Below are positions 21,408 to 33,500 of a stretch of 64,000 nt of DNA, in pieces. Location of the stretch: positions 30,108 through 94,107 of the forward strand of contig NW_027330839.1 in assembly GCF_022965805.1 (NCBI RefSeq). Direction: 5' to 3'. Every line of letters starts with the position of its first letter. Positions within the stretch are counted from its first letter, which is position 1. A program made the position numbers and the translations under genes. The stretch comes from Primulina eburnea. Lineage: Eukaryota > Streptophyta > Magnoliopsida > Lamiales > Gesneriaceae. The notes beneath the pieces were generated by a model that was given only the letters and a program-made list of their open reading frames with translations, ran no database searches and was not told the origin of the DNA.

Positions 21408-24400
21408 ATGCCTCCTAGAAGAGCAGCCGTACCTCTACGACCAGCAGCGCCAGAGCAGGGGAGTACATCCGGAGATTCTATGGATGTTACGGCGACCCCT
21501 ATGGAGACGTTGCTGAAGCGATTCCAATCCTTTCGACCTCCCACTTTAAAAGGTACCGAGAATGCCATCGAGTGCGAAAGTTGGCTTGAAGATATTGAGA
21601 TGCTATTCGACTCGTTGGAGTACAGTGATGAGAAGAGGATCAAGCTAATTGGCCATCAATTGCAAGATATAGCAAAGAATTGGTGGTTGAACATTAGGAG
21701 AGCTTTAGAGCAGCGGGGTACCGAAATTTCTTGGAAGATATTCAAGACCGAGTTTTATCAGCGATTCTTCCCTGTATCCTACCGTAAAGATAAAGGCGCT
21801 GAATTCGCAAACCTGAGGCAAGGGCCATTGAACATTGAGGAGTACGTTGCTAAATTCTCTTCTTTGCTTCGTTTTGCACCTCATGTTTCAGGAAATGACG
21901 AGGCCATGGCAGACCAATTTATCAATGGCCTAAATCCTGACATCTTTACCTTAGTAAATACTGGGAGACCCGATAATTTCTCGGATGCACTGAATCGAGC
22001 CAAGGGTGCAGAAGCAGGATTGTTGCGGCAGCGGAGTGTTCCTTATGTTGCACCGAGTCCGAGACCGCCACTACCTCCATCCCAAGTTCCTCCTCCTCGA
22101 GTCGAAAGTGGTGGTAGTAGTAGTGGACGCAAAGAACAGCTGAAGGCGAAGGGGAAACAGTTTAAAAGACCAGGGAGCAGTTCATCGAGCTCCAGCGGAT
22201 CAAAACAGAGTGGTTTTGATCAAAGTTCAAGGTTTATCGGTGGTTATTGCAGTTCCTGTGGAGGAAAGCATGCGACTGAACAGTGCCAGGGAGTTACAGG
22301 CCGATGCAACGTTTGTAGGCAACCAGGGCATTTTGCCAAAGTCTGTCCACAGAGAGGTGTACAGCAAGGCCAGAGTGGAAGAGCATCCGGTTCAGTACCT
22401 CAGTTTGAGCGGCAGGCATCGTCGGTTCACTCTTTTCAGCCTCCACCAGCACCGACTCCACCCAGAGGCCGAGGTAGTCAGACTGTGACTCAACCTCCGA
22501 GGCAACAGGCCCAAGTGTTTGCGTTGACAGAGGAGCAAGCACAAGATGCACCAGATGATGTTATAGCAGGTAACTGTCTCCTTTATGGTTATCCTGCTTA
22601 TATCTTGATAGATACAGGTGCATCGCATACATTCATCTCAGAACGATTTGCATTGTTGCATTCATTGCCTGTTGAGTCGTTGTTAGACGTTGTGTCTATT
22701 AATTCTCCGTTGGGAAGTGGATTAATATCTGTAACTACGGTTAGACATTGCATTCTACAGTTTGAGGGGCATGAGATTGACCTAGATTGTATAGTGTTGG
22801 GTCTAGCTGATTTTGATTGTATAGTCGGTATTGACATGCTAACGAAGTACAGAGCCACCGTGGATTGTTTCCATAAGATTGTCAGATTCAGACCCGAGAT
22901 GACAGACGAGTGGAAATTCTACGGGAAGGGTTCCAGATCTCGGATTCCCTTGATTTCGGCTCTTACTATGAACAGACTGTTACAGAAAGGAGCGGATGGT
23001 TTCTTTGTTTATGCTGTAGATATGCAGAAGTCGAGCCCGGCATTGGCAGATCTGCCAGTAGTACGGGAATTTCCAGATATTTTTCCAGATGAGATCCCAG
23101 GATTACCTCCGGTTCGTGAGGTAGATTTCAGCATTGAACTTGCGCCAGGTACCGTACCTATTTCGAGAGCTCCATATAGGATGGCACCCATCGAACTCAA
23201 AGAATTGAAAGCACAATTAGAAGATCTTCTAGCCAAGGGATATATCAGACCTAGTGTATCTCCTTGGGGCGCTCCGGTGCTGTTCGTGCGAAAGAAAGAT
23301 GGGTCGATGCGGTTGTGTATCGATTACCGGCAGTTGAACAAGGCAACGATCAAGAATAAATATCCTTTGCCTAGGATCGATGACCTATTTGATCAGTTGC
23401 AGGGATCCTCGGTCTATTCTAAGATTGATTTACGTTCTGGTTATCATCAGCTCAGAGTTCGAGATATAGACATACCAAAGACAGCGTTTCGAACCAGGTA
23501 TGGACATTACGAATTTATTGTCATGCCTTTTGGTTTAACAAATGCTCCTGCGGTATTTATGGGCTTGATGAACCAAGTGTTTCAGAGATATCTAGATGAA
23601 TTTGTGATTGTCTTCATTGATGACATTTTGGTGTATTCAAAGAACAGAAATGAGCATGCAGAGCATCTCAGAATTGTTTTGCAGACGTTGAGAAACGAGC
23701 GACTGTATGCTAAATTGTCAAAGTGTGAGTTTTGGTTGAATAGAGTTGTCTTCTTAGGACATATCATTTCTGGAGATGGTATTTCTGTTGATCCGAGTAA
23801 AGTGGAAGCTGTGATTAGTTGGTCGAGACCGACTTCTGTACCAGAAATACGCAGTTTCATGGGCTTAGCCGGATACTACAGAAGATTTATCAAAGATTTC
23901 TCCAGTATTGCAAAACCAATAACTCAATTAACACAAAAGAATGCACCATTTGTTTGGTCAGAGGAGTGTGAGTCTAGCTTTGTTGAATTGAAGAAAAGGC
24001 TGACCAGTGCTCCAGTATTGACGATACCTTCAGGTACAGGTGATTTTGTTGTATATTGTGATGCTTCTCATAGAGGTTTGGGATGTGTTCTTATGCAGCG
24101 AGGTCATGTGATCGCATACGCCTCGAGACAATTGAAGCCACATGAAGTTCGATACCCCATTCATGATCTTGAATTGGCGGCTATCGTGTTTGCATTAAAG
24201 ATTTGGCGTCATTATCTCTATGGCGAAAAATTTGAAATATTTTCAGATCACAAGAGCCTGAAGTACCTATTTTCGCAATCAGAATTGAATATGAGGCAAC
24301 GTAGATGGCTAGATCTTCTGAAAGACTTTGACTGTGAAATCAAATATTATCCAGGAAAGTCAAATGCAGCAGCCGATGCCTTGAGTCGTAAGGTATGTTC

Positions 24401-25942
24401 TTTGTCCTTATCGACGATAGGTGTTAACAAGTTAGTTGAAAATTGCTGTACATCTGGATTAGAATTTGATACAGATAGTAAGCCACTACGACTCTTTACG
24501 ATCCAAGTTGAGCCCAATTTGATTATGAGGATTAAGGAAGCACAAAGAACTGATCAGAATGTGCAAAGATCAATCCAAATGGTCAGATCAGGGCATGTAT
24601 CAGAATATCAGGTACGAGATCATGTGTTGTACGTGAATAACCGTCTAGTTGTGCCAGATGTTGCAGATTTGAGACAGCAGATTCTGACGGAGGCACATTG
24701 TAGTCGGTTCAGCATCCATCCTGGTGGCAGAAAGATGTACAATGACTTGAAGACACAGTTCTGGTGGAAGCAAATGAAGTCAGACATTGCCGAATTTGTG
24801 TCTAAATGCTTGAACTGCCAACAGGTGAAGGCCGAGAGGAAGAAGCCGGGGGGTTTACTTCAGAGTTTATCCATTCCAGAATGGAAATGGGATCACATTT
24901 CCATGGATTTCGTGACGAAGTTACCTCGATCATCCAGAGGTTGCGATGCGATTTGGGTCATTATTGACAGATTGACCAAATCTGCTTGTTTCATCCCTTA
25001 TAGAATGACGTATAGACAGGATCAGATGGCGGAGATTTATATTCGTGAGGTAGTCAGATTGCATGGAGTGCCGAAGTCTATCGTATCAGATCGTGATCCA
25101 CGATTCACTTCACATTCTGGCACAGTTTACAGCAGGCGTTAGGTACGACCTTACACCTTAGCACTGCTTACCATCCTCAGACAGACGGACAGTCAGAACG
25201 GACTATCCAGACATTAGAGGATATGTTGAGAGCCGTCGTGCTAGATTTTGGCATTAGTTGGCAAGATTCCCTACCTCTTTGCGAATTCTCTTATAATAAC
25301 AGCTATCAGACGAGCATTGAGATGGCACCGTTTGAAGCGTTGTATGGCAAGAAGTGCAGATCTCCGCTATATTGGGATGACGTTTCAGAGGTACCAGAAC
25401 TTGGGCCAGATATGATTCGTGACATGACTGAGAAGGTAAAGATCATTCAGAAACGAATGAAGACAGCACAAGATCGACAAGCAAAGTACGCCAATATCAG
25501 ACGTAGACCGTTAGTATTTGAGGCGGGAGATAGAGTGTTTTTAAAGATTTCTCCATTCAGAGGCGTTGTTCGATTTGGCAAACGCGGAAAACTCTCTCCT
25601 CGATACATTGGTCCTTACGAGATTCTTGAAAAAATTGGCGATCGAGCTTATCGACTTGCTCTTCCTCCTTCCTTATCCGGAATACATGACGTATTTCATG
25701 TATCAATGTTACGCAGATATATACCAGATGTTTATCATGTTATTCAACCGAACGAAGCTGAACTTGATCACACCTTGAGCTATATAGAACGACCGATACA
25801 GATTCTTGATCGAAAGGACAAACAGCTCAGAACGAAGACCATTCCACTTGTGAAAGTTCAGTGGAGTCGACATGGCATTGAGGAAGCGACGTGGGAAACG
25901 GAAGAAAACATGAGACAGAAACACCCCGAGTTATTTATATGA
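21408..25942 (+). pseudogene. Element B gag-pol polyprotein with one frameshift in integrase
   Basis: The frame opens at [10 protein letters not shown] and runs 1244 codons to 25142. Gag has a retrotransposon Gag domain at about residues 60-190, a Pro/Ser-rich linker at about 215-275, and a zinc knuckle [14 protein letters not shown] at 300-313. Protease has [10 protein letters not shown] at 400; reverse transcriptase has FIDD at 736-739; RNase H has YCDAS at 883-887. Integrase has the HHCC finger from about 1096, the first catalytic Asp at 1167 (SMDF) and the second at 1228 (VSDRD). At about 25113-25119 one base appears to be missing. Homology then continues in the next frame to 25942: the Glu region (DGQSERT), GPY/F (YIGPYEI) and a chromodomain (LVKVQWSRHG...EEATWETE). 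The break splits the integrase core between its second Asp and the Glu. Everything upstream is intact. Confidence 0.93.
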
Positions 25943-26027
25943 TATGAGTATGTATTCAGTTTTAGATTATCAAACTGTTTTAAATAATTTGTATGATTAC
26001 TTCAGTTCGAGGACGAACTTCTGTCTT

Positions 26028-26040
26028 AGAGGGGGAGAAA
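26028..26040 (+). other. Element B polypurine tract
   Basis: AGAGGGGGAGAAA abuts the 3' LTR at 26041. The roughly 85 bp between the pol stop and this tract hold nothing else recognisable. Confidence 0.88.
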
Positions 26041-27580
26041 TGTAATGCCCGGAACAATGATTGACATATACGAATATGTTGTGAAGATTGTACCTAACCA
26101 TAAGAAATAAGAAATGATATCATATATGATTTTCAGTATGATTATGACTTGTTGAGACCGAAGTATTGTATTGGATTATGATTGAGAATATGATAGTGTT
26201 GATATCTATTGAGAATTAGATTGACCGGCATCGAGAATATTGGAGTATTTATATTTCGGTGAGACCGGAAGGACCGAACCGAGATCGGAACGTACGATCA
26301 GAGTTCGCACCGTCCGTTCGGAGTTCGGAGCGTCCGAGCCAGGTGGCTGGACACATGGATGGCATGCAATAGTTCGGATCGACCGATCGTAGTTCGGATC
26401 ATCCGAGACAGTTGGCTAGAGACGTGGAAGACATGCAGGATTCGGAACGTACGAAGTAAGTTCGGAGCGTCCGAAGGGTGTCAGATCGGAGCGTCCGAAG
26501 TGGATCGGATCTTCCGATCATTGCCTATAAATAGAGGCGAGGTTTCGTTAGATTTGAAAGCATTAGAAACATTTCTTAGAAGTGTTAAGAATCATTCCTA
26601 TTGCAGATTCATCTTCACGACTGTAACAGCAATTCTACGACGGAAGGTATACTACATGCTTTGTTTTGGGGAATCACGACTCAAATGAGATCACATTTGA
26701 GTTTCCCAACTAAAATCACATACGAGTTTTATTGTTTATATCTTGATATAGGTATTATTATAGATTTGTTTATATGCAAATCTCGTTATGCTTTGTTTAC
26801 AGATCATGTTACATTGCATTAGATGTTTATTAGAACTTGTATTCAATTCCTATTATGCTTTGTTTACAGATCATGTTACATTGCATTAGATGATTATGCT
26901 TGTTTACAGATTTTGTATTCATGCATTAAGATAGGACAGTCTGGAGATCAGGCAGACTTCTAGACGTTCGGTTCTATCCCAGCTTAGGGGAAGATCACCC
27001 CCCTATTGTAGACGTGGATACAGATCAGGCCGAAGTCTAGGAATAAGACGTACCGTCACCCCGATTGGGAGGGTAGGTGATAGATCGTCTTATTCACACC
27101 GGGATCCCTAGAGTTTTAGTCGAGTCGCATCTAGACATGATTAGGCTCGCATTTCATGATTTTATATGAATGACATTCATATCAGCATGTTTCATGTTTT
27201 ATAGTATTTATATGCATGTTCACATGTTTATACTGGGATTTGTTCTCACCGGTTTTCCGGCTGTTGTTATGTCTGTATGTGTGCATAACAACAGGTGGGG
27301 CAGGATTTGGGTCGAGACAGAGATGATCGTGTTAGCGTGGAAATCTCGGGCCTAGCAGATGGACCAGTAGTTGTCTTTTATTATGTATTGTCTTTTATTA
27401 CTGGTTAGTTGAGGACATACGGAACAGGACATAGATTTGATGTTTGTATGTTGTATTTAAATAAAGAACTCATGCTCGTTTGTTTACATTAGATTTAAGG
27501 TAAAAAGCGAAAAATTGACCCACGTTTTAATAACAATCCATTTAATCCCAAGAAAAAGAATTAGAGCCCGGGTCTCCACA
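26041..27580 (+). repeat. Element B 3' LTR
   Basis: A 1540-bp copy of the 5' LTR, one T shorter near 27526. It carries the palindrome cluster (about 26283-26521), TATA box (26526-26533) and AATAAA (about 27460). It ends CTCCACA and is followed by the ACAAG duplication at 27581-27585. Confidence 0.95.
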
Positions 27581-27767
27581 ACAAGTAGTAGAAAACAACA
27601 ATTTTGTGCCAAGGTTAGCCATAAAGTCTTCAAAAAGTAACTCAAGAATTTAACATCGCGACCCGAAACAATAGTCCTAGGCATGCCATGCAACCTAACA
27701 CTTCTCTAAAGAACAAATCCGCAATGTTTGAAGCATCATCGGTTTTATGACAAGCTATAAAATGTGC
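27581..27767 (-). repeat. Integrase-derived satellite between element B and D2
   Basis: Half a unit (187 bp) matching 1003-1187 with only one difference seen (ACCCGAAAC near 27661). It includes the rare GGTTAGCCATAAAG and CCTAACACTTC changes. This shows that the D1 and D2 neighbourhoods are copies of one sequence. Confidence 0.92.
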
Positions 27768-30520
27768 TGTAACGAACCGTACTTAACTACTTGGAATTTG
27801 CGGAAAGATTAAAAATTTTATTCAAATAAAACGTTTGTACGGACGTCACCCAACATTCACATAAATATCGTTAAAATATTCCATCATCCAATAAACGTTT
27901 GCTAAAAGAATGCTGTCTCAAAACGTCTCACAAAAAAAAAACAAAACATCAGAGTAGTTTAAAAGTTTGCATAAACATAAGCTCGCGGTCCTCGGGTTTA
28001 GCCTGCCACTCAGCCCAAGCCTGCCCCTTGGTCGCCACCTCCTGTCTCCTGCGCATCGTACTCACCTGCATCGATCAAGTCTAGTGAGTCTAAAGACTCA
28101 ACACGTATAAACTGGAAGTAACGAGTACTACATAATAAAAATCGCATGCTTCTTTAAAATAGGACATACATTACTTTAAATTGGACTTGCATAAACTTCA
28201 ACTTGAAATAAGCTTGAACTTGAACATACATACTACGACGTGCCATGAACATAAACTTTTCTTAAACATGCTTTCATACTTCAACATACTTAACTGCATA
28301 ATTTTACGTGGAGGATGTTTCAAAGCAAGTGACCCTTAACATGATAAACGCCTGATCAGACTCACCACAGTACTGGGCTGACAGGGACGTATCCACTGTC
28401 GCATACATAAGATCCCTGTTCATGATTTAACAGGCCAGTTGATCCACGTTCATAATTTAACGCTTCACAACCACGATCTAACCCGTTCATAATTTAACGG
28501 GCGGATTGGTCCCCGTTCATGATTTAACGCTTTCCAATCCTTAACTTTCGTTGGTCACAAGACAATTAGCATACCTCAAAGCTTAAAATACTTTCTTGCA
28601 CGTCATACATACTTACTTGGCGCTGTGGGATTCGTTGGACTTCGACTGGGGCCGTCGCTGCGACATACTAACATGAATTTCAATCTTAACTTGCATAACT
28701 TAAACGTAGAGAAATGATGCTTACTCTCGAGCTCCATCATATCTTAGGACCTTTTATAATCTCCCATGACATGACCTTAACAATCCTTGCACTAACCCAT
28801 GACATCAAACCTTGGAACCAAAAATAATATTCTCCCCAAACAGTGTGTACACGGACCCCTAGCCCGGGTCCGTGTACTGGTCCGTCTACCTACTGTATCA
28901 TACGTGCCGTGAACAAGAAGGGGCACGGACCCCGTGCTTGGGTCCGGATGGGGGTCCGTGTAGGCTCTGGAAGAAGGCATCGACTGAAACATGAAGACAC
29001 GGACCCCGTGAGAGGGTCCGGGTGGGGTCCGTGTACGTACTGCCTAGACGCACTAAGTGAAAAGTAACGGCACGGACCCCGTGCTCAGGTCCGTGTCCGG
29101 GTCCGTGTGGCCACTGTACGTCGAAACCTGCGAGAAATCTTATACACTGTCTACACACCCAAGTTGACACTTGAATATAATGGTTCAACACTTTAAGACC
29201 CTTCTTAGGACACTATAACATTGCATCAAACTTATACAAACACCTCAAAAATACGACGCCCACTATACAACACAATGCAACACCAATTATGCAATTGACA
29301 TCAATCGATTTCCTACGACTTTAAACCGATTCAAACGCCTAACGACGTCCAACGAAAACCATGAAAAATACAACAGACCTCAATACTAACATACTTATAC
29401 GCAGCAACGATCGCCCGTCGATTTCCAACGAAGCCTGCAACATAAAACTTCAAAATACAATGATACCAAACTTTTCTTAAAATTACAGTTTGAGCAGTCA
29501 CACGAAAAATATCATAACTCTCTCATTTTTCGTCCAAAAATGTCGTACATTATATCAAATCGAAGGTATCGAAAAGTTCTACGTTTTTGCCGTTGAAAGT
29601 TTTCCCAAAATATGAACAGAAAATTCGCAGTATTTGAAAAGACAGCAAAAACGAGTTTTAGATCTAAAATTTTACCCTCGAAATTGATCCGATCTATAAT
29701 CCGCTCAAACTACTAACATGATACATAACTTTTACGCATAAAAATCAACGCAACACATAATATGACTTGATCGATACAGCAAGAACAGAATATACGTGCC
29801 TTATGATATCAAACGTTACCGAAACGGCGTCACCGAAGCGGAGATAGAGAGGGGCTTGATCCGGGACGAACGTGGCACCGTTTTCTTGCAATAATATTGA
29901 CCGAAATCTGCTGGAATTTGAGGGGGAAGGGGGCGGCTGCTCTAGGCTAAGAACCCTAGGTTTTCTTTCTCTCAAAATAATGAAACTTGAATTGAGACTT
30001 GTGTGTGTGTTTTGTGCGCTACAGGTGTGTGTAAAAGTGTGTAATTTGTGTGTGTAGCGTGTGTTTTTAAAATATTAGGAGACTAACTTTTGTTTACTTA
30101 AAATAATAGTCTACTAATCCAAAAGACTAACTCACACTTAACTTTTAAATAAAGCTCTTTAGTTAAAATTTCACACACCATACTAGACTTTAAAAGTTTA
30201 AAAATCACTAATTAAATGTTTAGGCTCAAAATACTAAACTCAACTAAATTATTTAAAATACCACCAACTCAACTAAAATAAAATACCACTTTACAATTGC
30301 CAAAAAATCTTCCCCGGGTCTTTTCCTTCAATCCCGCCTCGAATAATCGCCTTGAAAACATGAAAACTCGAAAAATATATTTTACGTGCATTGCATTAAA
30401 CGTAATTAATTAAAAATAATGCATTAAATATATGCATGACTAAACTTATTTAAAATTAATTAAATGCTTTTAATATTTAATAAATGCAGGGTTAAACGGT
30501 GTAATGAAATCGGGTTCTAA
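27768..30520 (-). mobile_element. Solo LTR D2, duplicate of D1
   Basis: A 2753-bp copy of D1 at the same satellite position and with the same TGTGC duplication (27763-27767 and 30521-30525). From 27768 to about 30060 it differs from D1 by only a few substitutions and homopolymer indels. The last 460 bp contain many small indels, and the terminal CTACA reads CTAA. It carries the GTTCATRATTTAAC repeats (from 28418) and the GGACCC cluster (about 28849-29110). It contains no coding region. Confidence 0.85.
28849..29110. promoter_or_regulatory. CACGGACCC / GGGTCCGTG motif cluster in LTR D2
   Basis: Same cluster as in D1, with one G fewer in a GGGTGGGG run near 29023. Its conservation between the copies reflects recent duplication and says nothing about selection. 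Confidence 0.5.
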
Positions 30521-33500
30521 TGTGCCATCTTAGAGAATCTATCCACAACAACAAAAATAGAATCCCTCCCCTTCTTAGTCTTAGGCAACCCCAAAATAAA
30601 GTCCATAGAAATGTCAATCCAAGTTCTTTTTAAGAATAGCACGCAAAAGTGTTCCCAAAGTTCTATTGACAACTTCAGTTTGTCCATCCGTTTGAGGATG
30701 ACAAGTAGTAGAAAACGACAATTTTGTGCCAAGTTTAGCCCATAAAGTCTTCCAAAAGTAACTCAAGAATTTAACATCGCGACCAGAAACAATAGTCCTA
30801 GGCATGCCATGCAACGTAACGACTTCTCTAAAGAACAAATCCGCAATGTTTGAAGCATCATCGGTTTTATGACAAGCTATAAAATGTGCCATCTTAGAGA
30901 ATCTATCCACAACAACAAAAATAGAATCCCTCCCCTTCTTAGTACTAGGCAACCCCAAAATAAAGTCCATAGAAATGTCAATCCAAGTTCTTTTTAAGAA
31001 TAGCACGCAAAAGTGTTCCCAAAGTTCTATTGACAACTTCAGTTTGTCCATCCGTTTGAGGATGACAAGTAGTAGAAAACGACAATTTTGTGCCAAGTTT
31101 AGCCCATAAATTCTTCCAATAGTAACTCAAGAATTTAACATCGCGACCAGAAACAATAGTCCTAGGCATTCCATGCAACGTAACGACTTCTCTAAAGAAC
31201 AAATCCGCAATGTTTGAAGCATCATCGGTTTAATGACAAGCTATAAAATGTGCCATCTTAGAGAATCTATCCACAACAACAAAAATAGAATCCCTCCCCT
31301 TCTTAGTCGTAGGCAACCCCAAAATAAAGTCCATAGAAATGTCAATTCAAGTTCTTTTTAAGAATGGCACGCAAAAGTGTTCCCAAAGTTCTATTGACAA
31401 CTTCAGTTTGTCCATCCGTTTGAGGATGACAAGTAGTAGAAAACGACAATTTTGTGCCAAGTTTAGCCCATAAAGTCTTCCAAAAGTAACTCAAGAATTT
31501 AACATCGCGACCAGAAACAATAGTCCTAGGCATGCCATGCAACTTAACGACTTCTCTAAAGAACAAATCCGCAATGTTTGAAGCATCATCGGTTTTATGA
31601 CAAGCTATAAAATGTGCCATCTTAGAGAATCTATCCACAACAACAAAAATAGAATCCCTCCCCTTCTTAGTACTAGGCAACCCCAAAATAAAGTCCATAG
31701 AAATGTCAATTCAAGTTCTTTTTAAGAATGGCACGCAAAAGTGTTCCCAAAGTTCTATTGACAACTTCAGTTTGTCCATCCGTTTGAGGATGACAAGTAG
31801 TAGAAAACGACAATTTTGTGCCAAGTTTAGCCCATAAATTCTTCCAATAGTAACTCAAGAATTTAACATCGCGACCAGAAACAATAGTCCTAGGCATTCC
31901 ATGCAATGTAACGACTTCTCTAAAGAACAAATCCGCAATGTTTGAAGCATCATCGGTTTAATGACAAGCTATAAAATGTGCCATCTTAGAGAATCTATCC
32001 ACAACAACAAAAATAGAATCCCTCCCCTTCTTAGTCTTAGGCAACCCCAAAATAAAGTCCATAGAAATGTCAATCCAAGTTCTTTTTAAGAATAGCACGC
32101 AAAAGTGTTCCCAAAGTTCTATTGACAACTTCAGTTTGTCCATCCGTTTGAGGATGACAAGTAGTAGAAAACGACAATTTTGTGCCAAGGTTAGCCCATA
32201 AAGTCTTCAAAAGTAACTCAAGAATTTAACATCGCGACCAGAAACAATAGTCCTAGGCATGCCATGCAACCTAACGACTTCTCTAAAGAACAAATCCGCA
32301 ATGTTTGAAGCATCATCGGTTTTATGACAAGCTATAAAATGTGCCATCTTAGAGAATCTATCCACAACAACAAAAATAGAATCCCTCCCCTTCTTAGTCC
32401 TAGGCAACCCCAAAATAAAGTCCATAGAAATGTCAATCCAAGTTCTTTTTAAGAATAGCACGCAAAAGTGTTCCCAAAGTTCTATTGACAACTTCAGTTT
32501 GTCCATCCGTTTGAGGATGACAAGTAGTAGAAAACAACAATTTTGTGCCAAGTTTAGCCCATAAAGTCTTCCAAAAGTAACTCAAGAATTTAACATCGCG
32601 ACCAGAAACAATAGTCCTAGGCATGCCATGCAACGTAACGACTTCTCTAAAGAACAAATCCGCAATGTTTGAAGCATCATCGGTTTTATGACAAGCTATA
32701 AAATGTGCCATCTTAGAGAATCTATCCACAACAACAAAAATAGAATCCCTCCCCTTCTTAGTACTAGGCAACCCCAAAATAAAGTCCATAGAAATGTCAA
32801 TTCAAGTTCTTTTTAAGAATGGCACGCAAAAGTGTTCCCAAAGTTCTATTGACAACTTCAGTTTGTCCATCCGTTTGAGGATGACAAGTAGTAGAAAACG
32901 ACAATTTTGTGCCAAGTTTAGCCCATAAAGTCTTCCAAAAGTAACTCAAGAATTTAACATCGCGACCAGAAACAATAGTCCTAGGCATGCCATGCAACGT
33001 AACGACTTCTCTAAAGAACAAATCCGCAATGTTTGAAGCATCATCGGTTTTATGACAAGCTATAAAATGTGCCATCTTAGAGAATCTATCCACAACAACA
33101 AAAATAGAATCCCTCCCCTTCTTAGTACTAGGCAACCCCAAAATAAAGTCCATAGAAATGTCAATTCAAGTTCTTTTTAAGAATAGCACGCAAAAGTGTT
33201 CCCAAAGTTCTATTGACAACTTCAGTTTGTCCATCCGTTTGAGGATGACAAGTAGTAGAAAACGACAATTTTGTGCCAAGTTTAGCCCATAAATTCTTCC
33301 AATAGTAACTCAAGAATTTAACATCGCGACCAGAAACAATAGTCCTAGGCATGCCATGCAACGTAACGACTTCTCTAAAGAACAAATCCGCAATGTTTGA
33401 AGCATCATCGGTTTTATGACAAGCTATAAAATGTGCCATCTTAGAGAATCTATCCACAACAACAAAAATAGAATCCCTCCCCTTCTTAGTCCTAGGCAAC

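Larger units (their letters stand above)
19614..27580 (+). mobile_element. Element B: complete Ty3/gypsy chromovirus LTR retrotransposon
   Basis: A 7967-bp plus-strand element with 1541- and 1540-bp LTRs (TGTAATGCCC...CTCCACA), a Met-tRNA primer site, gag-pol and a polypurine tract. The only LTR difference I found is one T in a homopolymer (near 21091 versus 27526), so it inserted very recently. It has a C-terminal chromodomain, but its LTR, Gag and pol differ clearly from A and C, so it is a separate family. Gag-pol carries one frameshift in integrase. Confidence 0.95.
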
